From assembly GCA_943704415.1 (NCBI GenBank), contig CALSCO010000393.1, positions 1-25,137 of the forward strand: a DNA stretch of 25,137 nucleotides. The letters run 5' to 3'. A program made the translations under genes and the position numbers. This document shows positions 21,726 through 25,137 of the stretch, piece after piece (position 1 is the stretch's first letter; each line of letters opens with the position of its first letter). The DNA comes from Parvularia atlantis. Lineage: Eukaryota; Opisthokonta; Rotosphaerida. A model generated the notes under the pieces. The model saw only the letters and a list, made by a program, of their open reading frames with translations, was not told where the DNA came from and did no database searches.

Positions 21726-21807
21726 GCTGACAGTGCGCGTCACACGAGCGTCACGCTGCTGCGACCCACACCGCATCAGCACTTTCCGCGCAGCTGCTTA
21801 CGGAGCG
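21726..21807. promoter_or_regulatory. 82-bp divergent promoter region between the SDR-like and four-TM genes
   Basis: Start codons of opposite genes lie at 21725 (minus) and 21808 (plus). The spacer is less GC-rich than the flanking exons and contains no coding motif. It must hold at least part of both promoters. Confidence 0.4.
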
Positions 21808-22494
21808 ATGCGTCCCGAGCGCGAATCGGAGCGAGACCGTGCGGCCGAGTTTGAGGGTGCGCGTGTGGCGCGTGTGGCGCGTGTGGCGCGTGGCGCGGGT
21901 GGCCTGACGTGAAATGCAGCGTGGCAGACGGCCGTGGCCGTGTGCGGTGTTGGACTGTACCTGGTGCACATTGCGGCGCTGGGCGGCGGTGCGTGGGTCG
22001 TGCGCAACTGGGTCGACGACTACCCCCAGTGCATCTGGGCGCCCGGCGTGCGTGTGCTTGCGTGTGTTTTTGCGCGGGTTTCGCTGACGCGCGTGGGCGC
22101 AGGCCTACCTACTCGGTGCGGGCGTGACGGTGGTGGCGCTACCGTTTGTGGCGTCGCTGATCGCGCGGATGATGAACGCGGCCGGCATCGGCATCGACAC
22201 GGGCGCGCTCCTGGCGTGGTTGTTCCTGACCGTGCTTGAGGTCATGGGCGCGTTGACCCTGTTCAAGTGGGCGCCCAAGTGGTGTGCGGACCGCGCGCTG
22301 TGGAGCGTCGCCTTTGCGCTGTGGATCACCGACGCGCTCATCTGGCTGGTGCGCTTCCGTTGGCGCGGTTTGTTGCGTCGCTGATGGGGCGTCAGTTCCT
22401 GTGCTTTGCGCCGCTGCTCCTCCGTCGCCGGCGCACCGGCTACAAGTTTTTCGGCGTCGATACGACGTACCAGAGCGTGCCCCTCGTGGTTTAG
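21808..22494 (+). CDS. Unrecognised four-transmembrane protein
   Basis: Predicted 173 aa from four exons (21808-21856, 21920-22047, 22103-22348, 22396-22494), all phases consistent. After a charged N terminus (MRPERESERDRAAEFE) come four hydrophobic segments: AVAVCGVGLYLVHIAALGGG, AYLLGAGVTVVALPFVASLI, ALLAWLFLTVLEVMGALTLF, and WSVAFALWITDALIWL joined to FLCFAPLLL. The short C-terminal tail ends TTYQSVPLVV. The last intron (47 nt) is needed for this ending; if it is retained the frame stops at 22382-22384 after WRGLLRR. The size and hydrophobicity suggest a small tetraspanning membrane protein, but no family was recognised. Confidence 0.72.
21857..21902 (+). repeat. GTGTGGCGC minisatellite within an intron
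   Basis: About four imperfect copies of a 9-bp GTGTGGCGC unit occupy the first intron of the four-TM gene, starting at its GTGCGC donor. Confidence 0.8.
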
Positions 22495-22680
22495 GGAGGG
22501 GTTGGTTGGCGGGGCGGTGGACGGAAGGGCAAAGCGAGTGCCGCGCGACGCAAGGGCAACATGTGACGGTACGTGTTAGTAAAGACCCAAACAATAAAAG
22601 TGTTGACGACAACCCGGTGAGGTGCGACCAAGCGTGGCAGCCGCGCAACGACCGCTCAACGTGCGCTGCGCGCGCAGGGC
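22495..22680 (+). promoter_or_regulatory. Promoter/5' leader of the sorting nexin gene
   Basis: This 186-bp spacer separates two same-strand genes. It contains a less GC-rich patch at 22560-22612 that includes an AATAAA-like hexamer at 22592-22597, a candidate poly(A) signal for the upstream gene. A GTGAGG donor at 22618 and a GCGCAG acceptor ending at 22677 could define a 5' UTR intron just before the ATG. Confidence 0.35.
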
Positions 22681-24138
22681 ATGACGGAGGGCGCAGGCAA
22701 CAACGTGTTTTACAGCACGATCGACAAGCTGCTGCAGAGCGGCACGCCCGTGCTCGTGACCGACCCGCGGCGCGTGGGCGAGGGCCGCGAGGCGCACATC
22801 GAGTACCTGATCCAGATCGAGGGCCACAGCGTGCGCCGGCGCTTTTCCGAGTTTGACACGTTCCGCGACGCGCTCGTGCGGCTCAACCCGACATGCATTG
22901 TGCCGCCGCTGCCGGAGAAGGACGGCATCACGCTGAGCATGGTTAGCTTCAACCTGCTCGCCACGACGGCCAATGCCGACCACGAGTCTGTCGAGAAGCG
23001 GCGCGTGCACCTGCAGTCGTTCCTGAACCGCGTGGCGAAGCACCCGATCCTGTCGGCGTGCCGGCTGTTTCACCGCTTCCTCGAGGCCGACGCTTGGGGG
23101 CCGGCCCTGGCCGAGGAGATCAAGTCGCTCGAGGCGCCGTCGATCTTTGGCAGCCTCAACGTCATCGCCCCGCGCGTGCAGCGCCCGGACGCGCGCTTCC
23201 TCGACATCCAGAACCACTCGACCAAGTTTGGCCAGCAAGTCGCCGCCATCGAGCGCAACGTGCGGCGGCTCGTGCGTCGTCAGTCCGGTAAGTGTGGGTG
23301 GGGTCTGGCGCGCGGTGGGTGGTGATAGTGGGGTGCGAGCGTGGCGAGCTCTGTGCAAACGGTGCTGGAGGGGTTGCGCTGTTGCACTGCATCATGCTTG
23401 TGTGCACGCGCCGCGCGCAGAGCTGGGCGGCGACTATGCCGAGCTGGGCTCGATCTTCCAGGCGTTTGCGTCGCACGAAAAGGAACTGTCGGCAGCACTG
23501 ACCAAGACTGGCGAGGCCGTGGACGGCGTGTTTCTGGGCTCTCGCTACACGGTGTCGGAGGTGCGTGCCGCAGCACGTCACTCCCCGCGCGCGCGCGCGC
23601 TCACACCCGCGCGCGCTCACACCCGCGCGCGCCACGACAGATGGAGACGACGGTGCTGGACCCGCTACAAGAGTACATCGGGTTTGTCAACTCGATCAAG
23701 ACCGTGCTCAAGGTGCAGGAGCAGCGGCACGCGGCCGTCGAGGGCATGATGGACCAGCTCCAGAGCAAGCGTGACCAGCTCAAGGTGACCGAGGCGCAGC
23801 TCGCCGGCCAGCCCACGGGAGAGAGCCTGTCGTCATCGCTCTTCCGGAGCCTCGGCCGCATGCTCGACTCAAACCCGCAGCAGACCCTGCGCGACAACGC
23901 GACCAAGCTGCAGACGGCCGTCAGCGAGCTCGAGAAGACCACAGACGAGTCCAACTCGGCCCTGACCAAGTCGTCCGAGGCCGTGCTGCACGACTACGAG
24001 CGCTACAGCCGCGCCAAGGCGCACGACTTTAAGGCGATCATGCTCGCCTACGCCAAGACCGAGATGGACTTTCACCACAAGAACGCGGCCCTGTGGGAGA
24101 ATGTCGTGCCCGTCATCGACAAGACGGTCTCGCAGTGA
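22681..24138 (+). CDS. PX-BAR sorting nexin, Snx41/Atg20/Snx4-like
   Basis: Predicted 414 aa from three exons (22681-23287, 23421-23560, 23641-24138). A PX domain (about 15-140) has VRRRFSEFDTFRDAL, VPPLPEK, and RRVHLQSFLNRVAKHPIL followed by LFHRFLE. This pattern fits Snx4/Snx41/Atg20, which bind PI3P and act in endosomal recycling and selective autophagy in fungi. A helical BAR region (about 200-410) contains YAELGSIFQAFASHE, LQEYIGFVNSIKTVLKVQEQ and a C-terminal helix DFKAIMLAYAKTEMDFH. Intron 1 is longer than usual here (133 nt) and has a rare canonical GTAAGT donor. Assignment within the Snx41/Atg20/Snx4 group needs phylogeny. Confidence 0.92.
23582..23636 (+). repeat. Purine/pyrimidine-alternating GC repeat in a sorting nexin intron
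   Basis: Tandem units of GCGCGCGCTCACACCC make up most of intron 23561-23640. Alternating purine-pyrimidine (CG and CA) steps of this kind can adopt Z-DNA. It ends shortly before the ACAG acceptor. Confidence 0.7.
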
Positions 24139-24348
24139 CGACAGCGCGTGTGTCTGTGATGGGTTGGATGGCTGGCTGGTGTGTGAGAGCGTATGAAGGT
24201 CTCGCCGCCGACGACGGTCATGGCGATGTCGTTGAGCTGCTGCTGAAGGCTGGCGGTGCGCCTGACCGCGCCGGCTGCACTTTGTGATGTGGACATGCGC
24301 ATAGCGTGCGCAGCGCATGTCGTCTCACAATACCACACGGATCTGGGA
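24139..24348. other. Convergent spacer between sorting nexin and SNAP-25-like genes
   Basis: These 210 bp lie between two stop codons that face each other and should hold both 3' UTRs. No motif or RNA gene was recognised. The right half is modestly less GC-rich than the flanking exons. Confidence 0.4.
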
Positions 24349-25065
24349 TCACCGGATGTTGTTGGCGCGCTGGGTGACGGCCCACATGCGCGCGTTGCTC
24401 TGGTCGGTGGTGATGTTGAGGCGCGCGAGCTGCTCGTTCTGCGCGTCGAGCTCGTGCCCGATGACGGTGGCCTGCTCACGCAGCTGCTCCACGTCGCGCC
24501 CGACCTCGCTCATGTTGCGTTCGAGCTCGGCCTCGACGGCGCTGTTGGGCAGGAGGCGGCGAAACTGGGCGGGCGGCTCAACGGGAAGGGTGTAGGGCAC
24601 GGGCGCGCCGTCGACAATGCCGAGGCTGGTGCCGGTGGTGGGCACGGGGGCGATGCCCGAGACGGGCTGCTGCGTGATGACGGCGTCGGCGGCGGGCGGC
24701 GCGAAGGGCTTGCGGCCCTCAGGCAGGGGCCGCGTGTCGGGCTTGGCCACGCCCCACCCGCAGCAGTAGACGCAGCAGTAGCAGCACTTTTCCATGATGC
24801 TCAGCTGGCGCTCGTTCTCGCGCAGGGTCCGGTCGATGTGCGCGCCGCCGCGCTCGATCCGGTTGAGCGCCTCACCCTGCTCCTTGAGCGCGACCATCGT
24901 CTGCACCGCAGCGCGCTGCGACTCGTCCGTGGTCCGAAGCATGCGCCGGCTCGCCTCGAGCGACGCCTGCACGGTCGTGTCGACCGCCGCGACGTCGGCC
25001 GTGTCGGCCGCGGCGGGCGACGTGTCGGTGGTGTCGGTGGGCGGCGTGGTGTCCGGTGCGCCCAT
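24349..25065 (-). CDS. SNAP-25-like Qbc-SNARE with palmitoylation-type cysteine cluster
   Basis: An intronless 238-aa frame. Two SNARE motifs are visible. The first (about 27-90) reads LEASRRMLRTTDESQ, then LKEQGEALNRIE with the central Gln at 63. The second (about 175-235) contains HELDAQNEQLARL with its Gln at 209 and ends TQRANNI. Between them is a Cys-rich block (94-102, CCYCCVYCC, six Cys) followed by a Pro-rich linker. This is the animal SNAP-25/23 plan: a Qb helix, an acylated linker that anchors the protein to the plasma membrane, and a Qc helix, acting in exocytosis with syntaxin and synaptobrevin. Yeast Sec9 lacks the cysteines. The start at 25065 precedes an Asp/Thr-rich leader. 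It is the only confidently intronless gene here. Confidence 0.93.
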   Translation of the reverse strand: MGAPDTTPPTDTTDTSPAAADTADVAAVDTTVQASLEASRRMLRTTDESQRAAVQTMVALKEQGEALNRIERGGAHIDRTLRENERQLSIMEKCCYCCVYCCGWGVAKPDTRPLPEGRKPFAPPAADAVITQQPVSGIAPVPTTGTSLGIVDGAPVPYTLPVEPPAQFRRLLPNSAVEAELERNMSEVGRDVEQLREQATVIGHELDAQNEQLARLNITTDQSNARMWAVTQRANNIR

Positions 25066-25137
25066 GGTCGAGCGAAGTGGGCCATCACGTGCGCGCTTGG
25101 CGCCTGAACTCCTGCCGCGCAAACTTGCCCCCCCCCC
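25066..25137. other. 5' flank of the SNAP-25-like gene and contig end
   Basis: The last 72 bases are the start of the SNARE gene promoter and finish in a run of ten C (25128-25137). A homopolymer at the very end of the window suggests that assembly stopped there, as with the 37-G tract inside LYS12. Confidence 0.5.

Overview
The window looks like a compact, very GC-rich nuclear contig from an early-diverging (zoosporic or chytrid-like) fungus. The genes are dense and split by many short introns (mostly 31-100 nt). One gene is a clear homoisocitrate dehydrogenase, a marker of the fungal alpha-aminoadipate lysine pathway. Septin, a CDC25-type Ras exchange factor and a Snx41/Atg20-like PX-BAR protein fit a fungus. 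A SNAP-25-like SNARE with a cysteine cluster, a coactosin/Costars protein and an SLC41-type transporter fit a lineage that keeps traits lost in yeasts. A Caulochytrium- or blastoclad-like genome is my best guess, but species cannot be read from the sequence. The window ends in a homopolymer C run, which suggests a contig end.

I rebuilt 13 genes by hand, joining exons so that reading frame, splice phase and family conservation agree. Every model sums to a whole number of codons. From left to right: (1) 320-4237 minus, coiled coil-SAM-Costars-coactosin protein; (2) 5430-6833 or further, minus, LYS12; (3) 7031-8904 plus, SLC41-type divalent cation transporter; (4) 9000-9906 minus, N-formylglutamate amidohydrolase family; (5) 9962-11883 plus, septin; (6) 11935-13131 plus, UCHL5/UCH37 deubiquitinase; (7) 13432-17867 minus, SH3-REM-RasGEF; (8) 17896-20160 plus, SPX-ACT-ACT-phosphoserine phosphatase fusion; (9) 20237-21093 minus, type I membrane protein; (10) 21090-21725 minus, truncated SDR-like protein; (11) 21808-22494 plus, four-TM protein; (12) 22681-24138 plus, PX-BAR sorting nexin; (13) 24349-25065 minus, Qbc-SNARE.

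Packing is tight. Divergent start codons lie 28-82 bp apart (LYS12/SLC41 about 32-200 bp), convergent stops 77-300 bp apart, and one same-strand pair overlaps by stop and start codons. About 80 introns were inferred; by my count about two thirds begin GTGCG, an unusual donor.

The most novel items are the SPX-double-ACT-phosphoserine phosphatase fusion, which may join inositol-pyrophosphate/phosphate sensing to serine synthesis and sits head to head with a Ras exchange factor, and the apparent SAM-Costars-coactosin fusion, where retention of one intron would instead yield a SAM-only protein. I saw no transposon, viral remnant, tRNA, rRNA or CRISPR array.
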